From: Mactromeris polynyma
Taxonomy: Eukaryota > Mollusca > Bivalvia > Venerida > Mactridae
Reading direction: 5' to 3'
Length of the DNA stretch: 64,000 nt
NCBI GenBank assembly: GCA_032209605.1
Contig: JASFXZ010000003.1
Coordinates: 37,288,762 to 37,352,761, forward strand
The notes beneath the pieces are model-generated. The model did not search any database, had not been told where the DNA came from, and worked only from the letters and a program-made list of their open reading frames with translations. Both the position numbers and the translations under genes were made by a program. Shown in pieces: positions 34,756 to 45,699 of the stretch (position 1 is the stretch's first letter; every line of letters begins with the position of its first letter).

Positions 34756-36265
34756 CTGAGCCAAACAAGTAACGATACATACTTAGATCATTTGTGAAAT
34801 CTTAAAGCTTAAACTTGTGTTATATGTACTGTGATTACATGATTGCTTAAACGTATGACTGTTTTCACAGACCATTATCGATTATTGTAGAATATCGTGT
34901 TACTGGCAATAGGGATTTTTTATTTTTGCACGCACTGCACGGGAAACCCATGATGATGAACATGTATCGACATAAAAATATACGCATTGCATAGATATTG
35001 TTACTGTATTGTGAAAACATAGGCAAAATTCAATATTTCTCTGCTGTAATTATGCCGAGACTGAATGCAAATCAACGCCTTATAGCCATTGGTATGCTAC
35101 AAGCAAACGTACGTCACGCTGACGTCGCTGCTCACATTGGAGTGTCTAGGTTGACTATAACCCGACTTTTAGGCCGTTATCGTGCCATTGGTTCTGTTAA
35201 TGACCGTCCCCGTTCTGGTAGGCCCCGTGAAACGACTCCTGCACAGGACCGTCACATAAGGACGTCACACTAACGTGACCGGTTTCTTTCATCTACTGTT
35301 ACTGCTGCTGTAACACATGGTCGTACAAACAACAGAATCAGTGCTCAAACAGTCCGAAACAGTCTCGCCGAGCGTGGTATAAGAGCCAGACGTCCGTATC
35401 ACGGGCCTATATTTACCCAACGTCATCGCGTCTTGAGACGTCTGTGGGCCACTGGACATTTGAATTGGACAAGAAATCAATGGAATACGGTAATGTTCAC
35501 GGATGAGTCGCGTTTTTGTTTGAGGCGAGGAGATGGACGTGCTAGAGTATACCGTAGGGTCGGTGAACGTTATGCTGACGTCTGTGTGCACGAGGTGGAT
35601 CGTTACGGTGGTGGAAGTATCATGGTTTGGGGCGGAATATCCTACCAGAATCGCACCCCATTGGTTATTGTGCGTGGGAATCTAACGGGACAACGTTATC
35701 GAGTCGAAATTTTAACACCAGTTGTCGTACTATTTCTTAACGCTAACGTGAACGTCACGTTGTTCCAGCAAGACAATGCTAGGTGCCATACAGCACATGT
35801 ATGCCGCAATTTTCTTACCCAACAAAACATTAATGTTCTAGATTGGCCTGCTTGTTCTCCAGATTTGTCCCCAATAGAACATCTTTGGGATGCCCTGGAC
35901 CGTCGGATTAGACGTCGCAATCCCCAAACATTAGCGCAATTGGAGTTTTTTTGGATTCAAGAATGGAATGCCATTCCACAGCGAGATATTCAAACACTTT
36001 TCAATTCTATGCGTAGACGATGCACTGCTGTAATGAATGCACAGGGAGGTCACACCCGGTATTAATAAATTCCAGCACTTAACATTTTCATCAGTCCATT
36101 TTCTTATTGATTTTCAAAAATTTAAATGAAATTGAAGCATAATAATCAATTTAAATTATGTATCAAAGACCATATTTTCAAAATGCTTAAAAACATATTT
36201 ATATTACTGACCAACGATAAAATTGTATCCAATTGATTTCATGTATCGTAACTTGTTTGGCTCAG
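34756..36265 (+). mobile_element. Complete Tc1/mariner-like transposon
   Basis: Terminal repeats begin CTGAGCCAAACAAGTAACGA on the left and end with the inverse on the right (about 28 bp). TA lies on both sides (34754-34755 and 36266-36267). The left TA is at the same time the right TA of the neighbouring MITE, so one element landed exactly at the edge of the other. Confidence 0.9.
35052..36065 (+). pseudogene. Tc1-like transposase, one premature stop
   Basis: One frame from ATG (MPRLNANQRLIAIGMLQANV) runs 338 codons to GGHTRY, interrupted only by TAA at codon 74 (35271-35273). The N-terminal helix-turn-helix covers about 1-70 (DVAAHIGVSRLTI). The catalytic DD34E residues are all there: FTDESRF Asp near 151, FQQDNARCH Asp near 241 and SPIEHLWD Glu near 276. 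The surrounding reading TSH*RDRF suggests a Leu codon TTA changed to TAA. Length is full for the family. This and the copy at 4643-5650 are the least damaged Tc1 genes here, together with that at 53544-54552. Confidence 0.88.
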
Positions 36266-36489
36266 TATTTTTTGTTGATAAATGTATATTCGGGTTTAAT
36301 TGTTTTTTCATTGAAGCTTCAATGTAATATCAATGTGTTTATGTAATTTACTAGTAAAAATCAGGCAATGCATATTTTTTAAGAACAATTAAGTGGAGAG
36401 GGATCGAAATGAAAATTCCAAAAAAATGTAAGTTATCACACAACATTTGCAGAAAAGAAAGTACTGACTGAGTGATTTTATAAGAAACT

Positions 36490-37445
36490 TCAGTAACCAG
36501 TGTGACCGCCATTTTTACGAATGCATTGGAGAATACGTCGCCTCATTGAATTTACGTAACGTTGTATGACCGCGTTTGGAATACGTTGCCACTCTAACAC
36601 AAGTGCATTTCGGAGGTCATTTATGGTATCAATTTGATGCTCGGACCTGGCTCTCCGACCAAATTCATCCCATATGTTTTCTATTCTAGGGATACAGTGG
36701 GCCAAGGCAAGACGTTAACATTATTTTGAGCAAGGAAATGTGTAGTTATACGCGCCTTGTGAGGCGTTGCATTGTCATGCTGGAGAGTGCCAGGTCCGTT
36801 ATTGTGCATGAATGGTATCATTGTATTGTTTAAAACATTGATATAACATTGAGCATTGAGATTTCCTTGGATAATGTCCAGATCAGTTTTCAGATTCCCC
36901 ATTATCCCACCCCAGACCATAATACTGCCACCACCAAATCTGTCTCTCTCATGAATACAACAATCTGCAAGTCTTTCATTTCTACGGCGATAGATGCGTA
37001 CTCTGCCATCTGCATGGCTGACAGTAAACCGTGACTCATCGCTAAAAAGTTTCGATTTCTACTGGTTGCGCGTGCCCATAACAGTCTGGCAGCTCGTTGA
37101 CAAGCTGTCAAAATCTGTCTAGTATATATACGACGAGCACGAATAGGAACATGGTTCTGTCTCAAACGGTTTATGATCCTCGTAACGCCGAGCAGTTATG
37201 GTTGCTGGTAAAAAACGATTACGTAGGTGATTCAACGTGATAACGCGATCAGTACGTAACGTTGTATCACGTACGCAACCGGGTCTTGCACGATCTCTGA
37301 CAGATCCAGTAGTGTTGTACCGGCTTGCAAGATTATGAAAAGTCTGTCTGGATCAGCCAAAATGACACGCTACGTTATTTACCATTGACCCCGCCCGGAG
37401 CATACAAATTGCCTGGTTTCTCTGATCTTCAGAAAGACGTGGCAT
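36490..37445 (-). pseudogene. Tc1-like transposase with several frameshifts; element ends near 37747
   Basis: ATG at 37445 starts MPRLSEDQRNQAICMLRAGS with a stop at about codon 31. The remainder needs at least three frame changes: ARLLWARATSRNRNFLAMSH, MVWGGIMGNLKTDLDIIQGN, LQHDNATPHKARI (second Asp) and IPRIENIWDEFGRRA (Glu region; the Pro-Ile-Glu reads IPRIEN). The first catalytic Asp motif is degraded (FLAMSHGLL for FTDESRFT). A right terminal repeat (inverse of CACTGAGCCGAAATGAAAAC) ends at 37747 beside TA; the left end, near 36392, is degraded. The insertion interrupts a LINE ORF1-like fragment. Confidence 0.75.
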
Positions 37446-37749
37446 CACTAAATGCAATTGATTTTTAAAACAAATTCAATATTTTGTATCTGTGCTAAGC
37501 AGCAAATGATTACTTGTCAGTGTAAAACCTGTAAGTGAAACCAATGTTACTGCGCACGTGCAAAGTAAGGAACACGTTTTTCCTGTTTGGACGCATGAAT
37601 TTACCGGCGATTTTTAATTGCATAATCGTTATCCGCAATAAAATCGTGATAATTTAATTAAACATGCGTAACACTTACAACAACATTTATACTAACAAAA
37701 CAAATATTCAAAAAAATAAATTGTAAAGTTTTCATTTCGGCTCAGTGTA

Positions 37750-38235
37750 GATTGTCGCCTGCTTGGTTGGATTGTAGAGCGAGACTCGTTGGTAATCGTG
37801 GAGCTCGTGCTTTCAGTACGACGACAAGACTCGGTAGAATTCACAAACAAAGCTGATTTGTTTTGTTCATTGATATAGTCATGAGCTCGTGATGCCCATG
37901 GTGCATTGTTATTGTTATAGCTAGCGCTAGGCTTATGATTTACACGATATCCGATCATAACTTCATTCCTGCATGGGAATGCGTCACTGATGACTCGGCC
38001 ATTCATGATAATTCTAGATAGGTATACTAGATTAACACGAGACTACGCTGGACTTGCTCACACAATGCTTTAAATTCTGGCCACATGTTTTTACGGGCAT
38101 TTGTTATTTCAACTGGAAAATCTTTGTTAATGCTATATGCCGTGTTTTTACGTTTGTAAGCACTATAGTAAGGATAAGCTGTGTATCAGAAATATCGCTG
38201 AAATCAACAATGTTTGGCCTGTCGTCGGTGTACAC
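37750..38235 (-). pseudogene. LINE ORF1-like fragment
   Basis: Minus-strand phrases in order are RPNIVDFSDISDTQLILTIV, then TRHIALTKIFQL, then ITNARKNMWPEFKALCEQVQ, and in another frame IIMNGRVISDAFPCRNEVMI. The series EARK-LWPE-K-L followed by LI-NG-VV-DAFP is how I remember the ORF1 proteins of non-LTR retrotransposons in invertebrates. A stop and a frameshift separate the pieces. A Ser/Thr-rich tail follows and is cut by the neighbouring Tc1 element. Confidence 0.5.
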
Positions 38236-38239
38236 CGTC

Positions 38240-38378
38240 CTTACGTTCTAAATCGTGCGCGAAGATTTAGTATCGCTCGACTGGAACTCCCAACATGCCT
38301 TGCAACGTCTTCTATCGACATGCCAGCATCAAGCATGCTAATCGCACGTTGGTGTCAATTAATGGGTATTATTGGCAT
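38240..38378 (-). pseudogene. Tc1-like transposase N-terminal fragment
   Basis: ATG at 38378 starts MPIIPIN, then a stop, then RAISMLDAGMSIEDVARHVG and SSSRAILNLRARFRT, the helix-turn-helix of a Tc1 transposase. It stops abruptly at a LINE fragment. A near-identical copy in opposite orientation lies at 55653-55777, and both share the sequence extending to the end marked by CGGTCCGTGCTTTTGAGTG. Confidence 0.7.
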
Positions 38379-38624
38379 ACTAAAAAAATAGCGTTTTCGT
38401 TCACTTGACAACAATGTCAGTAAGACAAGTAAAACAAATTGACCGAATACCACACTGGGAAATGTTGAACAATTCATTCACGTGCAAATCGAGTTTCACG
38501 TTGTTGACGATTAACAGCGCTAAAATTCATGAATCCTGACAACACAGGTCAAGGCTAATAAAAGAAAATACCTATCTACTTTCTTTACAAATTGATTTCT
38601 TTAAAACAACAAACACTATATATG

Positions 38625-38840
38625 GCCCATATTCAGAAACGTTACTCCACTCACACTCGCTGAGATAATCCGGTTTTAATTATCTAACGGTCCGTGCTTT
38701 TGAGTGTGACTTCGCCCTAACTAAAATATGGTATTCACAAAGGTTAGGGTAGCTGGAGTACACTCGAATGAGTGGGGATTTCTCATGTGGATGATTTGGC
38801 CACTTGACAGTGAATCCAGGGCCCGTATTACAGAAGCTTA
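38625..38840. repeat. Harbinger-type terminal sequence
   Basis: GGCCCATATTCAGAAACG near 38627 and GGGCCCGTATTACAGAAGC near 38819 both resemble the left end of many Harbinger and related MITE termini. The second begins the stretch leading to the transposase leader. I find no matching right end, so limits of the element are unknown. Confidence 0.4.
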
Positions 38841-39629
38841 TTATCCTTAAAAGTTTCAAGTTTTACATTTTTAACCTTAAGATTTTAGAAAATTCTTAAG
38901 TAGTATTACACAATGTTGTTATCTTATGTTTTCACTTAAGGTAAGCGATTTTCTTCTTATATTTTAAGGAAAGCTAGACCTCCCTTATATTGAATAAAAA
39001 AATCTTAAGTTATAGAATCGCCTCCATTTTCTGAACCAGTGAACAGCACAATTATCCGACATCAACGATTTCAACATCAACACAACGTTCGTGTCAAATC
39101 ATCACAATCACGGTAAGTTCATATATAAATTTAGATAAAGTAGGGCTACCGGTGTTCAGTAAATTAGAATTATCAAATTCAGCTCAAATTGTTGTTAGCC
39201 TCTTTAAATTATGTCAACGCTGCGAGCGAAATCAACAAAATTTAACAGATAAAATGCTGTTTTTAGTGTAAATTATACGTACAACCAACTATGTAATAAT
39301 TCAAGAACTAAATGTTGACATATAGTGAATATGTTTCAACAGAATGATTGAAATAACAGTGAATCGGAAATTTCAAGTGTGAATTTAGGATAGTTAAAAT
39401 TTTCGGATGTAAGGACTTTCAACACATTTACTGTAATAAGCATCAATATGATACACCTATTGTATTGTCGGCCTTGTGATTATTGTACAGTCAGCACTTA
39501 TTAATGTGTGTTGTTGGACAAAACAAAGATTTATGTGAAATGGCAGTTGTACTAGCTACGTATGCTACAAGGTAACTTATTTATTTGCTTGGCGTAAGGG
39601 AATTGATTATTTTCTTCAATCATGCAGGT

Positions 39630-40741
39630 ATGGAACGACCAAACTTCTTTGACACGTTAACCAACCAGGAACTAGTGGACCGGTACCGGTTTGACCGGGA
39701 AGGTATACTGTTCTTGGAACAGTTGGTGCACCACAATATTGAGCCTCTTTCAGCCTTGGAGAAGCTCTTGATTACACTTCGATATTTGGCTACAGGTGGC
39801 ATTCAGCTGAATGATGCGGACTTGCATCAGGTGTCACAACCAGCTGTGTCACTTGTCAACACCGAAGTTTTGAACACTCTCGCAACTGCAGACATGCTTG
39901 CAATATTTGCGCGTTTCCCCACCACAGAGCAAGAGTTGGATAGCCAGTGCCAGGAATTATTCGGGCTAGCGCGATTCCCACGGGTAGTTGGAGTAATTGA
40001 TGGCACCCATATCAGAATCAAGGCTCCATCCATTGATGTAGCCGCATATGTAAATAGGAAAGGATACCACAGCATCAATGTGCAGTTTGTTTTTAATGCT
40101 TTTGATCGCATAGCTAATGTGGTGGCTCGTTGGCCGGGGTCGACTTACGACAGTAGGATCCTCCAGAACAGTGGATTGATGACCATGTTTGAGGACGGAC
40201 TTATTCCGAACAGACAGTATCACCTGCTAGGCGACAGTGGGTATGGTTTTAAGACGTGGCTACTGACTCCATACATCCAACCTCTTCGTGGATCACAAGC
40301 AGCTTACAGCAGGTAAGACAAAAGCAACAACATTTATGTTGTAAATTCATTTGTATATTTCATTTCCCCAAGTTCTTTAATGATTTAACAAAATTCAACA
40401 ATGATAACTTATCAACAGCAACAAGATAAAAAATAATAAAATTCAAATGTAACAATTGACAATAAAAAAAGAATAAACAAGATAATAAAAGAAGATTATT
40501 TCATTTAGGTTTCACCTTATGTTACATATTTTTTTTGTAACATTATAGGTACAAATTGATAAAACATGTAGGGCAATTCATTTTCTGTTCAAATTCCATC
40601 ACAGCAAGCAATATGATTGATGTAAATAGAAGTTTAATTTATATATATCTTCAAATAGTGAATTAATTTGCAATCTGCAGGGCACACAAAATAACGAGAG
40701 CCAAGGTGGAAAGAGGTATTGGACTTGTAAAAGATATATAA
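39630..40741 (+). pseudogene. Harbinger transposase, truncated after the catalytic Glu
   Basis: The coding exons are 39630-40312 and 40681-40741 (GTAAGA...CTGCAG, in phase), giving 247 residues. A non-coding leader ends at a donor near 39112 and splices to just before the ATG (CATGCAG). The helix-turn-helix region is about 45-75 (LLITLRYLATGGIQ, DLHQVSQPAVS). The DDE_4 nuclease has GVIDGTHI Asp near 124, GSTYDSRIL Asp near 174, GDSGY, and KVERGIGLVKD with Glu near 238. A TAA follows nine residues later, removing roughly the last 90-100 residues of the usual fold. The E motif reads VERGIG rather than the common VENAFG. A related, more broken copy lies at 48964-49662. Confidence 0.8.
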
Positions 40742-40759
40742 ATGTTGACTAGCATTTAT

Positions 40760-41510
40760 ATGAAAATTCAAACACAGGGCTGTCCTGTTTACTAAATAGA
40801 AATTCATATGTGCAGTACATCAAAAATCAATTTGGAAATACTTAACAAAAAATAATATACATGAGTTGTCAAATAATATAAACTTTTATTAAACAAGTTT
40901 ATGAAAATCTTATGACACGAGCCTGTGACAAGTTATATAATCTTTTTCATGCACGGCAACACGAGCAAACACAAATTGTCTCCCACCATTATATGGGGGA
41001 TACATAACTGAAACAAAATATATATATATGGGTAAAAGAATAAACATACTAAGCAATTCGTATTTCACAATAATATAATATATAAAATAACCAAGTCACA
41101 ATAAAAACAAAATCAAATCTATAATTGCTATATCTATACAAACATTTAAAGCAATTGAATTGTTTTCCAGGATGCAACATTCTGGTTTTTACAACATTAT
41201 CACAGTACCCTGTCTTTTTCTGGTTTAACATATAAAAACATCAAAGGGCTGTAACGCAGTGATAAATTATCGAATCAGAACGAAGCGATGGTGATGCAAA
41301 ACTACACTTGATGTTGATCAATCCTATGAAGTTTGGTTGAAATCCAACCAGCAATATTAGAGATGAAGCGCAAACAAGCCAATAGTGGACGGACAGACAG
41401 ACAGACAGACAGACGGACATACAATATGTTATATTACACAAGGAAAAGGAAAGTCATGTGATAACAAAACTTGAATTATTTGCAACAACAATTAGTCTGA
41501 ATCTTCTTCT
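40760..41510. other. Interior of the Harbinger insertion, repeat-rich
   Basis: No gene. A (GACA)n-type microsatellite lies at 41390-41416, preceded by a sequence block (agaacgaagcgatggtgatgc ending gacggacagacag) of a kind common in mollusc intergenic DNA. Confidence 0.4.
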
Positions 41511-41640
41511 CTAAGGTCTCTTTTCAATTTTTTTATTTGGAGTTTCAAATTTCTCTTTCAATCTTGCAATTCTGGCATGACACATGCAGCAGCAGCATGT
41601 GTCCACAATATTTGCATTCATCTGCATAGGCATGTTTATT
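41511..41640 (-). pseudogene. Candidate C-terminal exon of the Harbinger accessory gene
   Basis: It follows an acceptor (TTATTGCAG) and encodes CHARIARLKEKFETPNKKIE KRP before a stop. This is a Lys/Glu-rich coiled-coil style end typical of Myb-like accessory proteins. Two frames are possible and the Cys-rich beginning looks shifted, so it is probably damaged. It shares strand with the exon at 43641-43778, from which a SINE and a Tc1 element separate it. Confidence 0.35.
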
Positions 41641-41844
41641 CTGCAATAACCAAAACAGAAAAATGATGAGTGCATAGTAACAGACATGAACATAACAAGA
41701 TAGTGTTTTTGAGTGTATGTTAGAACTATGCATTTGTATTAGACAGTGTAAAAGTGAACACTGTTTCAATTTGGAAAGTTAATAGAAGGACAAGATTATC
41801 ATATAACTGTATCCATTCTAAAGTTTATAATACTAAATATCAAA

Positions 41845-42115
41845 CTTCGTTGAGTTTTGACACGCTAGACTAACAGTCAGAAGGATCCAGGTTCGAATCC
41901 GCGGCCATCAACGGTCACTGTGCTGATTTGCTCAAAGATTTATTCCAAGGTGAATTGCGTCCAAATGCTGATTCAAGTGGGAAACTGTCAGTCGCTTGCA
42001 GTGAAGCCAAGGAATGCACGGGTTGTTGAGACCATGTAGACCCTGTATATACTGGCCACGCCCTTAAATGACCAGAAATGTGGCAATATGTGTTAAACCC
42101 AACTAACCATACCAA
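41845..42115 (+). mobile_element. tRNA-derived SINE
   Basis: GGTTCGAATCC at 41890-41900 is a perfect RNA polymerase III B box in a tRNA-like context. An A-box-like stretch (ACGCTAGACTAACAG) lies 20-30 bp before it. About 200 bp of non-tRNA body follow, ending gttaaacccaactaacca. No cloverleaf with a full acceptor stem can be formed, so it is a SINE and not a tRNA gene. Confidence 0.6.
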
Positions 42116-42479
42116 AAACCATCATTGAGTGTTGTCATTTATACTTTTCCTTTTCTGTAGCAATTTATTTAAATATATACTGAGCAAATGTAGAAACGTC
42201 ACACTTTTTGAACAGACATATCTTCGGCTATGTTTAAGTATGTTACACATTCAGTGAATGAATATGCGATACACTGGTAATTTGTAAATACACCTGTGTA
42301 AGGTTGAAACCAAATGCAACACGTGAAAACCGTTCACCAACCTGAACCTTGATTTTCACTTAATGCACGTGCGCGTTATACACGCGCTCGATAAATTGAT
42401 TCAGTCAACGTCGTACGATACTTGCGACACAGGCTAATTCGAAAATTGAAAAAAGTTTTACTTTTTCACTCTTTTCATC

Positions 42480-43440
42480 ATGCCACGCTTGTCTGAAGTT
42501 GAAAGAAATCAGGCTTTTGGAATGCTTCAGGCGGTAATGACGGCCAGTGCCGTCGCCCGCAGGTTTGGCTGCTGTCTGAAGACCATACAGAGGCTTACGA
42601 CCCGGTACCAACAGACTGGGACTGTTCGCGATCGTCCTCGCCCTGGTCACCCCCGTGTCACCACCGGCAGAACTGATCGCTACATCACGTTTACGCACTT
42701 GCGTCAGCGTAGGTTGCCAGCCACTGTAACGGCTAGGAGATACGGTGTGTCATCGCAGACCATTCATAATCGCTTGCGATGCAACGCTCATCCAATCAGA
42801 GCACGACGCCCATTATCGACGTCACCGTTGTGCTAAGTTATTGTGGTCACGAAATCATTTGAATTGGAGGCGGGCTGACTGGAACCGAGTTCTCTTTACT
42901 GACGAATCTCGGTTCACACTCGGCCTTGCAGATGGTAGGCTACGCATCTACAGGCGTAAAAAACGAGAGATTCGCAGATTGTTGTGTTGTTGAGAGGGAC
43001 AGGTTCGGTGGTGGGAGTGTAATGGTATGGGTTGGGATCATGGGTAACCGTAAGACTGAGCTAGTATTTATACAGGGCAACCTCAATGCACAGCGTTACA
43101 TTACTGATGTGCTAACTCCTCATGCAACGCCTTTCATTCGCCGCCACGGCCCTGGTGTAACACTGCAGCAAGACAATGCCCGCCCGCGCACAGCCAGACT
43201 CACAACTCAATACATGTCTCGAAACAATGTCGCCGTATTTCCATGGCCTGCGGTTTCCCCTGATCTCAACCTGATAGAGCACATCTGGGATGAGCTGGGT
43301 CGTAAGGCGAGGGCAAACCACCAAATTGACAACATTCGAGATCTGACACAGGCTTTACAGCAAGAGTGGAGGAATCTGCCGCACTTATTGTGCGTCACGT
43401 CACGTTCATGCGCCGTATAATTATGGCGTGTATTCGTGCA
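42480..43440 (+). pseudogene. Tc1-like transposase with about three frameshifts
   Basis: ATG at 42480 starts MPRLSEVERNQAFGMLQAVM with the helix-turn-helix (SAVARRFGCCLKTI) through residue ~110. The frame shifts near 42810, again near 42955 and near 43385. All catalytic blocks persist: LFTDESRFTLG, LQQDNARPRTA and LNLIEHIWDE (Pro to Leu at LIE). The left terminal repeat begins CTGAGCAAATGTAGAAACGT just after TA at 42178-42179; no right end is found, so the element is truncated. It inserted between two exons of the older Harbinger accessory gene. Confidence 0.82.
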
Positions 43441-43640
43441 AATATACTGGATACAACTTTGACTTTTTTAGGGAGATAAATCATTAATCTTCATTTTCTT
43501 CAGATTTTTTATTTGACCCCTACAGACTTCGCCATTATCTCACTCGAAAACTTTTCATCCCAGCAAAATTAGGTCAACTAATATGGATTCACAAATGTTG
43601 ATGTATGTCTTTACTATATTTTGCTAGAATCAATTCATAC

Positions 43641-43778
43641 CTTTAGATTGAAGCTGGATACAAGCTGTATACAGCAGGCTTGGATCACCAATGCCCCTGG
43701 TGACAGAAGAGGTCTTTTCAACCACCGACATCACAGCATCAGTGACCACACCCAGCGTGACCAAGCAGGGTTCTCCAC
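43641..43778 (-). pseudogene. Exon of a Harbinger Myb-like accessory gene
   Basis: The exon follows acceptor TTGTTCAG and ends at donor AAAG/GTATGA. It reads GGEPCLVTLGVVTDAVMSVV, then ending LLYTACIQLQSK. The GG-P-x-L-T-x-V-MSVV order matches the exon at 53302-53167, and the glycine-proline hinge after the Myb-like domain seen in accessory proteins of this superfamily. No Myb-like exon is found upstream, so the gene is incomplete. Confidence 0.5.
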
Positions 43779-43869
43779 CTGAACAAGCAACAATAAATAA
43801 TTTTATATAAAAATAAATAACTATCACTACAGTTATCATTGAAAGTTCATGATTTATATCATCATTAAA

Positions 43870-43965
43870 GTGACTTTATGTTATGGTTGTGCAGTGGTTA
43901 ACATACTTAATTGGGCAAACCAGAGACCTATGTTTGATCCCCTGCTGAGCTTAAACCATCTTATA
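43870..43965 (+). mobile_element. Possible tRNA-derived SINE head
   Basis: GTGCAGTGGTTAACATACTT resembles an A box, and GTTTGATCCCC resembles a B box about 50 bp later. Without a body or tail that I can match to other copies, this is only suggestive. Confidence 0.3.
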
Positions 43966-44582
43966 CACTTAACTGGCATACAAATTGATAAACTAGTTAT
44001 TTATGTGAAATCCATTCTGTTCCAAAGACTGCCTTAATGTCTGTATATAAAAAGAATACATGCCATTGCTAACAGTTAAGCATTATTTGGTACAGCTCCA
44101 TCATATCCAACAATCCGTCTTCTCACATAATACCCGATACATTTAATCGATAATAGAAGCAATATATCGCTACTGTTCCTTTTCTTTCGTCGCAAATCGT
44201 AAGTCATTAATGAGGGTCATAAAACCCCAGAGTCATAAACATCGGATTAGCAATAGTATTAGGCCTACCATGTTTTAAGTTATGGTGGTTTTAACGGGAT
44301 ATTTATACATAAGGAAACAGAAGTGTATTTTTATGTTTTATAATTGTCGTTATTTTTATACATTTCAACAGAGACTATATATACCTATCTTATATCTCAG
44401 ATTTCAAACATAATATGTCTCTATTATTTAATATATAGCAAACGCTTGTACACATATTTTAATGACTATCAATATACATTATATTTTACGGCCAACACAA
44501 ACTCATTTTAAAGTGTGACGTTATATATTTAACTTCCATACTCCTGCATATTTAAGTTTATTCCACTTTTAATTTTAATTCA

Positions 44583-45695
44583 TAACGCTCTTCAGTAAAT
44601 CAATTATTTTTTCTTTCTTTCTTAATTTTGAGCTGACTCGCTTCTTTTTCAATAAAACCTTAATTTCCTGTTCGGTCATGTCGTCGAAGTTTACACGAGA
44701 ACATATTACTTGTTGGTGATTTTCATGCGCGATTTTAATTTCCCTATTTATCCTAAGTTTGTTGGCCGATCTTTACATGTAAATTCTACTTTCCCAATAG
44801 TCACTATTGTCTTTATTATATGTTCTTTTTTGTCGTTCAACCTTACACTCATAGCCATATTCAAGTCTTTTTCTTGTAAATAACGCGTCGGATGTGGGAT
44901 CATGCTTGTTCGATTTACAGCAACGTGTGCCTGTACGGGGTGATGTTTTTCGGCAGGTACCCTTCGCGTTTTTTTGCACCAAACAGTAAGAAAAAGTTCG
45001 ATGAAATTTTAACCTAAGTGAATACGCGCTCTTCCTCAAAACTCGCGTCCGCTTTTGTAATATATTTGTACAGGTCTCCAAAGGTTTTCCACACTGATTT
45101 AACCAGTTCTATTGTATCTTCATGAAGGAAGAATAGTATCTTGTCTGGAAGATTAAAAAAGACTTTCTTCATGTCGTTGCCAGAGAGTGACGTCCAGTCT
45201 AAGTCGCCGGATTTGTTGGTCCATGTGGAAAACGTCACACCGCACGACCTAATGGCACTCTCTAGCAGTGAAAGATTATCTGTTGGTCCGTTCGTCAGTT
45301 TCGCGTATTCGTCCTTCGATATAGCATCAAATATGATGTTTCTGACCAAAATGTCAACGATTCTCATAAGCATATGAAGTTCATCCGGAATGACGCGATT
45401 TAGTTCGATGTTGATTAGCGGTTTATTTTTCACCCCGCGTTTTTGTTTCGTTGATGATGTTGCCAAGCTTGATAGTTCTCCTATTGTCCTAAACTGTTCC
45501 TTTGCGGTTATAAAAGTTAAATGGAAGAGATATATTTCCACGATCGTCTTTATGGACCTTACACCATGGGCACGCATAGTTGGATACACTGCTACCCAAA
45601 CCCAGAAGAAGCTGAATAAATTTCATGTCACCGCCTATAAATAACTCGACATCAAAGTGAGAAGAAACTCCTTTTTGCAATAAAATAGATTTCAT
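44583..45695 (-). pseudogene. Frameshifted gene of an unnamed repetitive family (CPWCKVHK motif)
   Basis: In order on the minus strand: LFIGGDMKFIQLLLGLGSSV, SNYACPWCKVHKDDRG, then after a frame change RTIGELSS, NKPLINIELNRVIPDELHML, MRIVDILVRNIIFDAISKDE, SGDLDWTSLSG, and FGDLYKYITKADASFEEE. More frame changes follow, ending MTEQEIKVLLKKKRVSSKLR and a stop at 44583-44585. The CxxC motif with the preceding GD-KF--LLGL and the PDELH-LMRI-D-L block recur in uncharacterised multicopy proteins of sponges, cnidarians and molluscs as I remember them. They are presumed to be transposon-derived. I cannot name the superfamily or catalytic residues. Confidence 0.5.
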
Positions 45696-45699
45696 ACAT

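Noticed and set aside
35289..35920. Minus-strand frames across the Tc1 element at 34756-36265
   Set aside because: Antisense to the transposase reading frame, no independent motif.
41870..41945. Functional tRNA gene
   Set aside because: The B box is perfect, but no acceptor stem or complete cloverleaf can be drawn, and a SINE body follows.
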